64,000 nt of DNA from Streptomyces sp. (GTDB lineage Bacteria > Actinomycetota > Actinomycetes > Streptomycetales > Streptomycetaceae): assembly GCF_019510245.1 (NCBI RefSeq), contig NZ_JAEKKT010000132.1:19483-83482 (forward strand). The letters run 5' to 3'. Below, one piece after another: positions 1 to 9,746 of this stretch. The notes below the pieces were generated by a model. The model searched no databases. It saw nothing but the letters and a program-made list of their open reading frames with translations, and had not been told where the DNA came from. The translations under genes were made by a program, and so were the position numbers. Within the stretch, counting starts at the first letter, position 1, and every line of letters begins with the position of its first letter.

Positions 1-8
1 GCCCGGTG

Positions 9-28
9 GGGGCTGGTCGCGCGGTTCC
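9..28 (+). repeat. Dispersed Streptomyces-type intergenic element (GGGGCTGGTCGCGCGGTTCC)
   Basis: Near-identical inverted copy at 18511-18530 (ggagctgcgcgaccagcccc), also intergenic. Confidence 0.5.
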
Positions 29-65
29 TCCCCCAGCCTTCGGCCGGGGGTACCCCCAGCGCCCC

Positions 66-3000
66 TTAGGTCGGCAACACCGGCGGCGTTTTCGCGGGAC
101 TGTTCTCCAATGCCTCCAGTGCAAGTCGGATGGCCTCGTCCAGCTGGGGATCCCTCTCCGCGCCCCAGTCCTGCGGGGTCTGTACGACCTCCACGTCCGG
201 GTCGACGCCGTGGTTCTCCACGTCCCAGCCGTAGCCCTCCAGCCAGAACGCGTACTTCGGCTGGGTGACCAGCGTGTCGTCGACCAGGCGGTAGCGGCTG
301 TCGATGCCGATCACGCCGCCCCAGGTGCGGGTGCCGACCACCGGGCCGATGCCGAGTGCCTTGATCGCCGCGTTGACGATGTCGCCGTCCGAGCCGGAGA
401 ACTCGTTGGCGACGACCACGACCGGTCCGCGGGGCGCGTCCCGCGGGTAGCTCTGCGGGCGCATGCCGCGCGGCAGGTCCCAGCCGACGATCCGCCGGGC
501 CAGCTTCTCCACCACGAGCTGGGAGGTGTGCCCGCCGCGGTTCTCGCGGACGTCCACGACGATACCCTCGCGGGCCATCTCCACGTTCAGGTCGCGGTGG
601 ATCTGGGCCCAGCCGGGCGCCTGCATGTCGGGGACGTGGAGGTAGCCGAGGCGGCCGCCGGACAGCTCGTGGACGTGGGCCCGGCGGTCGGCCACCCACG
701 CGTGGTAACGCAGCGGCTCCTCGTCGGCGACCGGGACGACGACCGGGTGCCGCAACTCACCGCCGCCCGCCGGGGACACGGTCAGTTCGACGGCCTTGCC
801 GGCCGTGCCGACGAGCAGCGGGCCGGGGCCCGTCACCGGGTCGACGGGGCGGCCGGCGACCGCCACGATCGCGTCGCCGGGGCGTATCGCGGCGCCGGGT
901 GCGGCGAGCGGGGAGCGGGCGCCGGGGTCGGAGGTCTCGGCGGGCAGGATCCGGTCGATGCGCCAGCTGCCGTCGTCGTGCCGGGAGACGTCGGCGCCGA
1001 GCAGGCCCTGCCGGGCGCCGTGGCCGTGGCCGCCGCGCGGGGTGACGTAGGCGTGCGAGGTGCCGAGTTCGCCCTGGACCTCCCAGAGCAGGTCGACGAG
1101 GTCGTCGTGGGTGGCGCAGCGGTCGACGAGCGGGCGGTAGCGGTCCAGGACGCCGTCCCAGTCGACGCCGCCGAGGTCGGGCCGCCAGAACTGGTCGCGC
1201 ATGATGCGGCCGGTCTCGTCGAACATCTGCCGCCACTCGGCGGCCGGGTCGACGGTCTGCCGGACCCGGGAGAGGTCGACGGTGATGTTGGTGTCGCTGT
1301 CGTCGTCGTTCGAGGCGCGGCGGTCGCTGGGTACCACCTTGAGCTTGCCGTCGGCCCAGAGCAGGACGCGTTTGCCGTCGCCGCTGACCTCGAAGTGGTC
1401 GGCGTCGGAGGCGAGGTACTCGATGCGCTGCTGGGCGAGGTCGTAGCGCTCCAGCTCGGTCTTGGGCGCCGGGTCCTCGGGGTGGGCGCGGGAGGCGCCG
1501 AGGACGCCGCGCACCGGGTGGCGCAGCCAGAGGACGCCGTCCTTGGCGGCGCGCAGCGTGGAGTAGCGGCCGGCCTCGACGGGGAAGGGCACGATCCGGT
1601 CGGCGAGGCCCTCCAGGTCGATGCGGGTGGCGGGGGTGCCCTCGGCGTCCGGGGTCTCGTCCTTGTCGGGGGTCTCGAAGGGGCGGCCGTGCCGCTGCGG
1701 GCCGAACGGCGAGGGGGTGGTGGCCGCCAGGGTGATCAGGTGCGGGCGGTCGCCGACCACGAAGGCGAGGTCGAAGACGTGCTCGTCGTAGACCGGGTCG
1801 AAGGAGCGGGTGGAGAGGAAGGCGAGGTGTTTGCCGTCGCGGGTGAAGGCGGGGTCGTAGTCCCGGAACCGCAGCGGGGTGGCCTCGGTGACGGTGAGGT
1901 CGGTGGTGTGGGCGATGCGGAGCTGGCAGAGGCCGCCGGCGCCGGGGTGGGACCAGGCGAGCCAGCCGGAGTCGGGTGAGAAGGCGAGTCCGGAGACGTC
2001 GCCGTCCTCGCTGCGGTCGACCTCGCGGACCTCGCCCGTCTCGCGTTCGACGAGGAGGAGGCGTCCGTCGTGGGCGGCGACGGCGACCCGGCCGCCGTCG
2101 GGGGCGACGGCGAGGTCGAGGACCCGGCCGAGCTGTCCGGCGGCGATCCGGCGCGGGGTGGCGCCGGGCACGAGTCCGGTGGCGGGGGCGAACTCCAGGG
2201 CGTCGTCGCCCTCGGCGTCCGTCACCCACACCACCCATTCCTCGGCGTCCACGCGGAAGGTGACGGGCAGCCGGGCCCGCACCCCCGGCTGGGCGACGAG
2301 CGCACGCGCCGGACCGGAGCGGTGGGTCACCCAGTGCACGCCGCCGCGCACCAGGACGGCGCTGCCGCGCGCGGTGTGGTCGGGCGAGGCGGAGCTGAAC
2401 CAGCGGGTCGCGTTGACCGGGTACGGCTGCCGGTCCACCCGCTGCCCGCCGAGCCGGATGTCCAGACGGCGCGGCTCGGCGCCCTCCAGGTCGTCGAGGA
2501 GCCAGAGTTCACCGGCCGAGGCGTAGACGACGCGGGTGCCGTCGCCGGACGCGTGCCGGGCGTAGAAGCCGTCGAGTGCGGTGTGCCGGCGCAGGTCGGA
2601 GCCGTCGGCGAGGGAGGAGTACAGGGCGCCCGTGTCCTCGTGGTCGGAGAGGAACGCGATCCGGTCGCCGGCCCACACGGGGTACTCCAGGTTCCCGTCC
2701 AGCTCCGCGTGCAGCCGTACGAACTCGCCGGCGCCTTCCCGGTCGATCCACAGCTTGCCCGCCGTACCGCCCCGGTACCGCTTCCACCAGGCCGCCTCCC
2801 GCCCCATCGGCGCGGACAGCAGCACGGTGTGCGGGCCGGCGGCGACATGGCCGACGGGGCCGTACGGCAGGACGGTGGAGGGGCCGCCGTCGAGCGGGAC
2901 GGTGTGGGCCCAGCTGCGCCGCAGGCTGGCCTGGCCGTGGGTGGTGATCGCGAGGACCTGGCCGTCGGCGGTCCAGCCGCGTACCTGGGTACGGGGACTC

Positions 3001-3275
3001 CCCCAGTGCGTCAGGCGGGTGGACGGGCCGCCGTCGACGGGGGCGAGGTGGATCTCGGGGGCGCCGTCGCGGGTGGAGGTCCAGGCGACCGTGGTCCCGT
3101 CGGGCGAGATGCGCGGCAGCGTCACGGGGACGTTGTCGGCGCTGACCCGCCAGGCCCGGCCGCCGTCCAGGGGCGCGAGCCACACGTCGTCCTCGGCGGT
3201 GAAGGCGACCAGATCGCCGTGGACGTGCGGAAATCGGAGGTAGGACTGCGGTCCTGTCGCTGCACCCTGAGTCAC
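66..3275 (-). CDS. Tricorn protease homolog, S41 family peptidase with beta-propeller and PDZ regions
   Basis: 1069 aa ORF; N-terminal propeller-like repeats (DGGxxRLT, AFSPDSGWLAWS), C-terminal S41 core (GRLGYLHVPDM...VDVRENRGGHTSQLVVEKL...NEFSGSDGDIVNAAIKALGIGPVVGTRTWGGVIGI). Confidence 0.93.
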   Translation of the reverse strand: MTQGAATGPQSYLRFPHVHGDLVAFTAEDDVWLAPLDGGRAWRVSADNVPVTLPRISPDGTTVAWTSTRDGAPEIHLAPVDGGPSTRLTHWGSPRTQVRGWTADGQVLAITTHGQASLRRSWAHTVPLDGGPSTVLPYGPVGHVAAGPHTVLLSAPMGREAAWWKRYRGGTAGKLWIDREGAGEFVRLHAELDGNLEYPVWAGDRIAFLSDHEDTGALYSSLADGSDLRRHTALDGFYARHASGDGTRVVYASAGELWLLDDLEGAEPRRLDIRLGGQRVDRQPYPVNATRWFSSASPDHTARGSAVLVRGGVHWVTHRSGPARALVAQPGVRARLPVTFRVDAEEWVVWVTDAEGDDALEFAPATGLVPGATPRRIAAGQLGRVLDLAVAPDGGRVAVAAHDGRLLLVERETGEVREVDRSEDGDVSGLAFSPDSGWLAWSHPGAGGLCQLRIAHTTDLTVTEATPLRFRDYDPAFTRDGKHLAFLSTRSFDPVYDEHVFDLAFVVGDRPHLITLAATTPSPFGPQRHGRPFETPDKDETPDAEGTPATRIDLEGLADRIVPFPVEAGRYSTLRAAKDGVLWLRHPVRGVLGASRAHPEDPAPKTELERYDLAQQRIEYLASDADHFEVSGDGKRVLLWADGKLKVVPSDRRASNDDDSDTNITVDLSRVRQTVDPAAEWRQMFDETGRIMRDQFWRPDLGGVDWDGVLDRYRPLVDRCATHDDLVDLLWEVQGELGTSHAYVTPRGGHGHGARQGLLGADVSRHDDGSWRIDRILPAETSDPGARSPLAAPGAAIRPGDAIVAVAGRPVDPVTGPGPLLVGTAGKAVELTVSPAGGGELRHPVVVPVADEEPLRYHAWVADRRAHVHELSGGRLGYLHVPDMQAPGWAQIHRDLNVEMAREGIVVDVRENRGGHTSQLVVEKLARRIVGWDLPRGMRPQSYPRDAPRGPVVVVANEFSGSDGDIVNAAIKALGIGPVVGTRTWGGVIGIDSRYRLVDDTLVTQPKYAFWLEGYGWDVENHGVDPDVEVVQTPQDWGAERDPQLDEAIRLALEALENSPAKTPPVLPT

Positions 3276-3321
3276 TCGCTCAGCCTATGCACCGCGGCGT
3301 GTTCCCGGTGGCCGATTTCGA

Positions 3322-3894
3322 TCACTTGCCCTGCACCGGCCGGCACTTGGGGTCGCCCTGGCACCAGACGGTCTTCGTGACGGTCACGGTGGGGCCCGGC
3401 TGCTGCCCGTAGGTGGGCGGCCGGTAGGTGCTGTACACCGGCCCGGGTGTGGCGTCGCAGTCGCCCAGCCCGTTCACCCGGAACCACTCCTTGCCGCCCA
3501 CCTTCGCGACGAGGTTCCCGCGCACGCAGGCGCCGCTGACGGCCTTGGTGACCCGGCCGGTGACGGTGATGTCCCGGCCGTCCTTGGTCCGGCCCCGGCA
3601 GTCGACGGACACGACGGTGGTCGCGGTGGCCGAAGGCGTCTTCGAACTCTTCGCGGTCCCGGTGCCCTTCGCCGCCGACCCGTAGTTGCCGGTGCAGGTG
3701 AGCCAGTCGACGTCGACGTGCTGGCGTTTCAGCTCGGCGGTGGCGGTCCGGTCGGTGGTGTAGGCGACCGTCGCGGTGTTCAGGTCGCTCGGCCGGCACG
3801 CCACCGCACCGCCCACGGCGAGCACCACCAGCCCTGCCACGGCCGCCGCCCTGGTCCCGCGCGGCCGGCCCCAAATCCGCCTCAATACCCCCAT
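3322..3894 (-). CDS. Hypothetical secreted protein / lipoprotein
   Basis: 190 aa, N-terminal hydrophobic signal ending GGAVAC, Cys-containing export domain. Confidence 0.7.
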   Translation of the reverse strand: MGVLRRIWGRPRGTRAAAVAGLVVLAVGGAVACRPSDLNTATVAYTTDRTATAELKRQHVDVDWLTCTGNYGSAAKGTGTAKSSKTPSATATTVVSVDCRGRTKDGRDITVTGRVTKAVSGACVRGNLVAKVGGKEWFRVNGLGDCDATPGPVYSTYRPPTYGQQPGPTVTVTKTVWCQGDPKCRPVQGK

Positions 3895-3994
3895 GGAGGG
3901 CAGCCTGCCACCGTCCCGCCGGTGGCGGTAGGGGACATACGGCCACTCACGTGTTCGGAGAGGTCACCCGTGCCGGTGTGCCGGGGTGCCGTCC

Positions 3995-4387
3995 TCAGGT
4001 GCGCAGCAGCAGCCACTCCTGCAGTTCCACCACATTGCCCTCGGGGTCCTTGAGATGGGCCACCCGCATGCGTTCCGTCATCGCCGCCGGCCCGTGCAGG
4101 AGGACCGCGCCCCGATCGGCGATCTGCTCGCAGTAGGCGTCGAGGTCGTCGACGCGCAGCACCACCAGCGAACGGTGCCCGGTCGCCGCGTCCGCCAGCT
4201 CGCCCAGTATCGCGGCCATCATCGTCCGGTCCTGGAGGGCGATCCCCGCCGAACCCGCGTGCGGGCTGAACTTCTCGTACGGCCCCTCGCTCGCCCCGGA
4301 CTGCGGCCTCAGCCCGAGCACCTCGGCGTAGAAGCGGTAGCAGGCGGCGAAGTCGGTGACCAGGAGCCGGACTTGGGCGAGTTCCAC
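3995..4387 (-). CDS. VOC (glyoxalase/bleomycin resistance) family protein
   Basis: 130 aa; DFAACYRFYAEVLGLRP...DPEGNVVELQEW pattern. Confidence 0.9.
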   Translation of the reverse strand: MELAQVRLLVTDFAACYRFYAEVLGLRPQSGASEGPYEKFSPHAGSAGIALQDRTMMAAILGELADAATGHRSLVVLRVDDLDAYCEQIADRGAVLLHGPAAMTERMRVAHLKDPEGNVVELQEWLLLRT

Positions 4388-4418
4388 GGCGTGTCCCCCA
4401 GGGTGTGGTGCGGTCGGT

Positions 4419-5168
4419 TCAGGACCACCGGCCGGTGCGGCCCAGCAGCAGGGCCGTGGCCGCCGTCCCGGCGGTCGACGTGCGCATCACGGTAGGCCCC
4501 AGCGTGTACGTCCTCGCACCCGCCTCCTCGAACAGCGCCACCTCGTCCCGGGCGACGCCCCCTTCGGGCCCGACGACCAGCACGATCTCGCCGTCGGCGG
4601 GCAGTTCGGCCGCGGCGAGCGGCGCGCTGCCGTGCTCGAAGTCGGAGTGCAGGACGGCGGCGAGGTCGGCCCTGGCCAGAAGTGCCGCGACCTGCTTGGT
4701 CGTCGCCGCGTCGGCGACCTCCGGGAACCGCACCCGGCGGGACTGTTTGCCGGCCTCGCGGGCGGCGCCCCGCCACTTCGCCAGCGACTTCAGGCCCCGC
4801 TCGCCCTTCCACTGGGTGATGCAGCGGGCGGCCTGCCAGGGCACGATCACGTCGACGCCGACCTCGGTCATGGTCTCCACGGCGACCTCGCCGCGGTCGC
4901 CCTTGGGGAGGGCCTGGACGACGGTGATCCGGGGCGACGGCTCCGGCTCCTCCGAGACCGACGTCATGTGGACGACCAGCCGGTCCTTGCCCTCGACGGC
5001 GACCACGTCGCAGACCGCGTAGCGGCCGGCGCCGTCGGTGAGGACGACCTGCTCGCCGGGCTGGAGCCGCTTCACGGAGACCGCGTGCCGCCCCTCGGGC
5101 CCGTCGAGGACGTACTGTCCGCCGGTGTCCGTACGGAAGTGCTCGACGACGAAGACGGGGGCGGTCAT
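4419..5168 (-). CDS. rsmE: 16S rRNA (uracil(1498)-N(3))-methyltransferase
   Basis: MTAPVFVVEHFR start; motifs RITVVQALPKGDR, VGPEGG, LGPTVMRTSTAGTAA typical of RsmE; ORF track start is too long. Confidence 0.92.
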   Translation of the reverse strand: MTAPVFVVEHFRTDTGGQYVLDGPEGRHAVSVKRLQPGEQVVLTDGAGRYAVCDVVAVEGKDRLVVHMTSVSEEPEPSPRITVVQALPKGDRGEVAVETMTEVGVDVIVPWQAARCITQWKGERGLKSLAKWRGAAREAGKQSRRVRFPEVADAATTKQVAALLARADLAAVLHSDFEHGSAPLAAAELPADGEIVLVVGPEGGVARDEVALFEEAGARTYTLGPTVMRTSTAGTAATALLLGRTGRWS

Positions 5169-6247
5169 CGCTTCTCCCCCTCCGGGCCGGTGGACAACGC
5201 TGTCGACGCGGCGGCGAGTTCGGCCGCGAGGGTCTCCACCAGCTGTCCGGCGGGCAGCTCGCGGGCCATCCGGTGCCCCTGCCCGGCCCACAGGGCCATG
5301 CCCTGCGCGTCCCCGGACCGGGTCGCGGCCTTGCGCAGCGGGGAGGTGAGGTGGTGGACCTCCGGGTAGGCGGCGGGTGCGTACGGGCCGTGCTCGCGCA
5401 TGAACCGGTTGACCAGGCCGCGGGCGGGCCGCCCGGAGAACGCCCGGGTCAGCGCGGTCCGCGTGAAGAGCGGGTCGGTGAGGGCCTGCTTGTGCAGGGC
5501 GGCGGCGCCGGACTCCGGGGTGGCGAGGAAGGCCGTTCCCAGCTGCGCGGCGCTCGCCCCCGCCGCCAGTACGGCCGCGATCTGGGCGCCGCGCATGATC
5601 CCGCCCGCGGCGACGACCGGAATCCCCACGGTCTCGCGTACCTGCGTGACCAGCGACAGCAGCCCGATCCCGGACCCGTCGTTCTCCGGCACGTCCCGGT
5701 GGGTGCCCTGGTGCCCGCCGGCCTCCACGCCCTGGGCGATCACCGCGTCCGCCCCGGCCCGCTGCACGGCGAGGGCCTCCTCCGCGGTGGTGGCGGTGAC
5801 CAGCGTGACCGTCCCGGCCCGCCGCAGCGCGTCCAGCACCTCCGGCGTCGGCACACCGAAGTGGAAGGAGACGGCGGCGACCGGGTTGTCCAGCAGCACG
5901 GCCAGCTTGGCGTCGTACCCGTCGTCCCGGCCGCTGTCCGGGTCGCCGAGCTCGGTCTCGTACCAGGCGGCCTCACCGGCCAGCTGATGCGCGTAGACCT
6001 CCACGGCGCCGGACTCGGCGTGTTCGGGCTGCGGCACGAAGACGTTCACACCGAAGGGCCGGCCGGTCAGCCCGCGCAGCTGCTTGATCTCCTGGTACAT
6101 CCCGTCGGCGGTCTTGTACCCGGCGGCGAGGAACCCCAGCCCACCCGCCTCGGACACGGCGGCGGCGAGCTGCGGGACGGAGACCCCGCCCGCCATGGGG
6201 GCCTGCACGATCGGAAGAGGGAAGAGATCGGTCAGTGCGGAGGACAT
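5165..6247 (-). CDS. Nitronate monooxygenase family protein (2-nitropropane dioxygenase-like)
   Basis: FPLPIVQAPMAGGVSVPQLAAAVSEAGGLGFLAAGY; GADAVIAQGVEAGGHQGTH; overlaps the rsmE start. Confidence 0.92.
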   Translation of the reverse strand: MSSALTDLFPLPIVQAPMAGGVSVPQLAAAVSEAGGLGFLAAGYKTADGMYQEIKQLRGLTGRPFGVNVFVPQPEHAESGAVEVYAHQLAGEAAWYETELGDPDSGRDDGYDAKLAVLLDNPVAAVSFHFGVPTPEVLDALRRAGTVTLVTATTAEEALAVQRAGADAVIAQGVEAGGHQGTHRDVPENDGSGIGLLSLVTQVRETVGIPVVAAGGIMRGAQIAAVLAAGASAAQLGTAFLATPESGAAALHKQALTDPLFTRTALTRAFSGRPARGLVNRFMREHGPYAPAAYPEVHHLTSPLRKAATRSGDAQGMALWAGQGHRMARELPAGQLVETLAAELAAASTALSTGPEGEKR

Positions 6248-6352
6248 GACGGCATGTTGTCACGTCCTCCGAACAAGACCGAATCGGGCCGCCCCTTTGG
6301 CACATGCCAGAAATCTCCCCCCACCGCGCCCCTCACCGAGCCGGGCGCCCGC

Positions 6353-6575
6353 GCCTCTCCACCGGCCGAACCGGGCGATCGACCTCGCCTCTCCACCGGC
6401 CGGGCCGGACGATCGACCTCGCCTCTCCACCGGCCGAACCGGGCGATCGACCTCGCTTCTCCACCTGCCGAGCCGGACGATCGACCTCGCCTCTCCACCG
6501 GCCGGCCGGGCGATCGGCCTGGCCTCTTTCTGCCGGCCGAGCCGAGGGGCGACCGCGCCTTTCGACGGACCGAGT
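6353..6575. repeat. 34-bp tandem repeat array, about 6-7 units
   Basis: gcctctccaccggccgaaccgggcgatcgacctc; unit starts at 6353, 6387, 6421, 6455, 6489 (exactly 34 bp), then degenerate units at 6522 and 6557. Confidence 0.95.
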
Positions 6576-6606
6576 CGGGTGGTGGGTGGGCATGGCTCCC
6601 GGGGGT

Positions 6607-6627
6607 CCAGGGGGCGGAGCCCCCTGG
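6607..6627. terminator. Hairpin CCAGGGGGC-GGA-GCCCCCTGG
   Basis: Perfect inverted repeat immediately downstream of dnaJ2. Confidence 0.75.
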
Positions 6628-6634
6628 CGGGGTC

Positions 6635-6653
6635 GAAGGGGCGGAGCCCCTTC
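6635..6653. terminator. Hairpin GAAGGGGC-GGA-GCCCCTTC
   Basis: Perfect inverted repeat 11 nt from the dnaJ2 stop; second of a tandem pair. Confidence 0.75.
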
Positions 6654-6663
6654 ACGGCACCCG

Positions 6664-7800
6664 TCAACGCCCGTTGAACGCGTCCTTCAGCCGGCTGAAC
6701 AGCCCTTGCTGACCGGGCTGGAACTGCCCCTGCGGCCGCTCCTCCCCGCGCAGCTTCGCCAGCTCCCGCAGCAACCGCTCCTGCTCGGGATCGAGCTTGG
6801 TCGGCGTCGTCACCTCGACGTGGACGATGAGGTCGCCGCGCCCCCCGCCCCGCAGATGCGTGACCCCACGCCCGTGCAGCGGAATCGACTGCCCGGACTG
6901 CGTGCCCGGCCGGATGTCGACCTCCTCGAGACCGTCCAGCGTCTCCAGCGGCACCTTCGTACCGAGCGACGCCGCCGTCATCGGGATCGTCACCGTGCAG
7001 TGCAGGTCGTCCCCGCGCCGCTGGAACGTCGAGTGCGGCAGCTCGTGGATCTCGACGTACAGGTCACCGGCGGGACCGCCGCCGGGCCCGACCTCGCCCT
7101 CACCGGCGAGCTGGATCCGCGTGCCGTTGTCGACACCGGCCGGGATCTTCACGGTCAGCGTCCGCCGCGACCGCACCCGCCCGTCGCCCGCGCACTCGGG
7201 GCACGGCGTCGGCACGACGGTCCCGAACCCCTGGCACTGCGGGCAGGGCCGCGAGGTCATGACCTGGCCCAGGAAGGACCGCGTCACCTGCGAGACCTCG
7301 CCACGGCCACGGCACATGTCACACGTCTGGGCGGAGGTGCCCGGCGCCGCGCCCTCACCGTTGCAGGTGTTGCAGACGACCGCCGTGTCGACCTGGATGT
7401 CCTTGGTCGTGCCGAAGGCCGCCTCGTCGAGCTCGACCTCGATCCGGATCATCGCGTCCTGGCCGCGCCGGGTCCGCGACCGCGGCCCGCGCTGGGACGC
7501 CGTACCGAAGAACGCGTCCATGATGTCCGAGAAGTTCCCGAAGCCACCGGCCCCGAAGCCGCCCGCGCCCGCGCCGCCGCTCTGCGAGAGCGGATCCCCG
7601 CCAAGGTCGTAGACCTGCTTCTTCTGCGGGTCGGAGAGCACCTCGTAGGCGGCGTTGATCTCCTTGAACCGCTCCTGGGTCTTCGGGTCCGGGTTGACGT
7701 CCGGGTGCAGCTCGCGCGCGAGCCGACGGAAGGCCTTCTTGATCTCTTCCTGCGACGCGTCGCGGCGCACGCCGAGAACGGCGTAGTAGTCCGTGGCCAC
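6664..7800 (-). CDS. dnaJ: Molecular chaperone DnaJ (HrcA-linked copy, DnaJ2-type)
   Basis: J domain [36 protein letters not shown] and four CxxCxGxG zinc motifs. Confidence 0.97.
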   Translation of the reverse strand: MATDYYAVLGVRRDASQEEIKKAFRRLARELHPDVNPDPKTQERFKEINAAYEVLSDPQKKQVYDLGGDPLSQSGGAGAGGFGAGGFGNFSDIMDAFFGTASQRGPRSRTRRGQDAMIRIEVELDEAAFGTTKDIQVDTAVVCNTCNGEGAAPGTSAQTCDMCRGRGEVSQVTRSFLGQVMTSRPCPQCQGFGTVVPTPCPECAGDGRVRSRRTLTVKIPAGVDNGTRIQLAGEGEVGPGGGPAGDLYVEIHELPHSTFQRRGDDLHCTVTIPMTAASLGTKVPLETLDGLEEVDIRPGTQSGQSIPLHGRGVTHLRGGGRGDLIVHVEVTTPTKLDPEQERLLRELAKLRGEERPQGQFQPGQQGLFSRLKDAFNGR

Positions 7801-8817
7801 TTACGACTCCGCCAGGATCTGTCCGACGTACCGTGCCACCGCTCGTACCGCTCCCATCGTTCCCGGGTAATCCATGCGGGTCGGTCCGACCACGCCGAGT
7901 TTGGCGACTGCCTCGCCGCCCGAACCGTAGCCGACCGACACCACGGACGTTGAGTTGAGTCCCTCGTAGGCGTTCTCGTGACCGATGCGTACGGTCATGC
8001 CCGAATCCCCCGCCTCGCCCATGAGCTTGAGGAGCACGACATGCTCCTCCAGCGCCTCCAGGACGGGCCGGATCGTGAGGGGAAAGTCATGTCCGAAGCG
8101 GGTGAGATTGGCGGTGCCGCCGATCATCAGCCGCTCCTCGTTCTCCTCGACGAGCGTCTCCAGCAAAGTGGAGAGCACCGCCGAGACCGTGCCGCGGTCC
8201 TCGGCCTCGAAGGCTTCCGGCAGGTCCTCCACCAGCCGGGGCACGTCCGAGAACCGGCGTCCCGCGACCCGGCTGTTCAGCCGCGCCCGCAGGTCCGCCA
8301 GAGACGTCTCCCCGAAGGGCGCCGGGCAGTCGACCATCCGCTGCTCGACCCGTCCGGTGTCGGTGATCAGCACCAGCATCAGCCGGGCCGGCGCGAGGGA
8401 GAGCAGCTCCACGTGCCGCACGGTCGACCGCGTCAGCGACGGGTACTGCACGACCGCCACCTGCCGGGTCAGCTGGGCCAGCAGCCGGACGGTCCGCGCC
8501 ACCACGTCGTCGAGGTCGACGGCCCCGTCGAGGAAGTTCTGGATGGCCCGCCGCTCGGGCGCGCTCATCGGCTTGACGCCGGCCAGCTTGTCGACGAACA
8601 GCCGGTACCCCTTGTCGGTGGGGATCCGCCCCGCGCTGGTGTGCGGCTGGGCGATGAACCCCTCGTCCTCCAGGGCGGCCATGTCGTTGCGCACGGTCGC
8701 CGGGGAGACCCCGAGGTTGTGCCGTTCGGTCAGCGCCTTGGAGCCGACCGGTTCCTCGGTGCCGACATAGTCCTGGACGATGGCGCGCAATACCTGAAGC
8801 CTGCGTTCACTCAGCAT
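7801..8817 (-). CDS. hrcA: Heat-inducible transcription repressor HrcA
   Basis: Start [29 protein letters not shown], abuts dnaJ; ORF track start (8964) is upstream of the true one. Confidence 0.95.
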   Translation of the reverse strand: MLSERRLQVLRAIVQDYVGTEEPVGSKALTERHNLGVSPATVRNDMAALEDEGFIAQPHTSAGRIPTDKGYRLFVDKLAGVKPMSAPERRAIQNFLDGAVDLDDVVARTVRLLAQLTRQVAVVQYPSLTRSTVRHVELLSLAPARLMLVLITDTGRVEQRMVDCPAPFGETSLADLRARLNSRVAGRRFSDVPRLVEDLPEAFEAEDRGTVSAVLSTLLETLVEENEERLMIGGTANLTRFGHDFPLTIRPVLEALEEHVVLLKLMGEAGDSGMTVRIGHENAYEGLNSTSVVSVGYGSGGEAVAKLGVVGPTRMDYPGTMGAVRAVARYVGQILAES

Positions 8818-8877
8818 CCAGCGCCACACCTCCAGAAAGTCGTCCCCGCGGCCTTTCGGTCCCTTCGGGCGTTTCGT

Positions 8878-8904
8878 CTGGCACTCTGCGAACGCGAGTG
8901 CCAG
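8878..8904. promoter_or_regulatory. CIRCE operator (HrcA binding site)
   Basis: CTGGCACTC-TGCGAACGC-GAGTGCCAG, perfect 9-N9-9 inverted repeat 61 bp upstream of hrcA ATG. Confidence 0.93.
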
Positions 8905-8989
8905 CATCCCCGGCCCAGTGTACGGCCGTGGGGTACTGACTGGGCAAGGTCGGTCGGGACCCATGGCGTTCTACGGCTAGCGTCGCGGC

Positions 8990-9712
8990 ATGACGGTGAC
9001 TTGGGAAGAGCTGGGCTGGGAGCGGGTGGCCGAAGGGGTCGGCCGGTGCCGGCTGCCGGGCTGGGACTGCACGGCGGGTCTGGTTCTGGGCGCGGGCACG
9101 GCCCTGATGGTGGACGCCGGGTCTAGCCTTGCGGAGGGCGCACGGTTGCGTACGGAGGCGCAGGCGCTGGCCGACCGCCGTGTGACCCATCTCGCGCTCA
9201 CCCATCCCCACTTCGACCACGTCCTCGGCGCGGCCGCCTTCGCGGGCGCCGACCTGTACGCGGCGGTGGGCACGGATGCCGTCCTCGCCCACGACCGCGA
9301 GGAACTCCGCCTGGACGCGGTCCGCAACGGCCTGCCGGCCGCGGAGGCCGAGGAGGCGGCCGACGCGCTCCCGCTCCCGCGCCACCTGGTCTCCGGCGAG
9401 TGGACCCTCGACCTGGGCGACGGCCGCCAGGCCCTGCTGGCCAACGTGGGCCCCGGCCACACCCCCCACGATCTCGCCGTCCTGGTCCCCGGCGACCCGG
9501 AGGTGGTGTTCTGCGGCGACCTGGTGGAGGAGTCCGGCGATCCGCAGGCCGGCCCCGACGCCGTACCCTCCCGCTGGCCCGCGGCCCTGGACCGCCTGCT
9601 CTCGCTCGGTGGTGATCGCGCCCTGTACGTCCCCGGTCACGGAGCGGTGGTCGACGCGGCATTCGTACGGGCGCAGCGCGACGCCCTGGCCGCCCGTTTC
9701 GGCGTGTCGTAG
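8990..9712 (+). CDS. MBL-fold metallo-hydrolase
   Basis: THPHFDHVLGAAAF motif, later GHG/VPGHG motifs, 240 aa. Confidence 0.92.
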   Translation: MTVTWEELGWERVAEGVGRCRLPGWDCTAGLVLGAGTALMVDAGSSLAEGARLRTEAQALADRRVTHLALTHPHFDHVLGAAAFAGADLYAAVGTDAVLAHDREELRLDAVRNGLPAAEAEEAADALPLPRHLVSGEWTLDLGDGRQALLANVGPGHTPHDLAVLVPGDPEVVFCGDLVEESGDPQAGPDAVPSRWPAALDRLLSLGGDRALYVPGHGAVVDAAFVRAQRDALAARFGVS

Positions 9713-9746
9713 GCGCACCCGTTCCGCTTCTCCTATCGTCATCCGA

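Noticed and set aside
6-1979. 657-aa plus-strand ORF opposite the tricorn protease gene
   Set aside because: Mirror ORF typical of GC-rich DNA; low-complexity Val/Gly/Ala/Asp composition; opposite strand has clear S41 protease motifs.
6300-6600. Possible CRISPR array
   Set aside because: Units are contiguous 34-bp tandem repeats with no unique spacers and no cas genes in the window.
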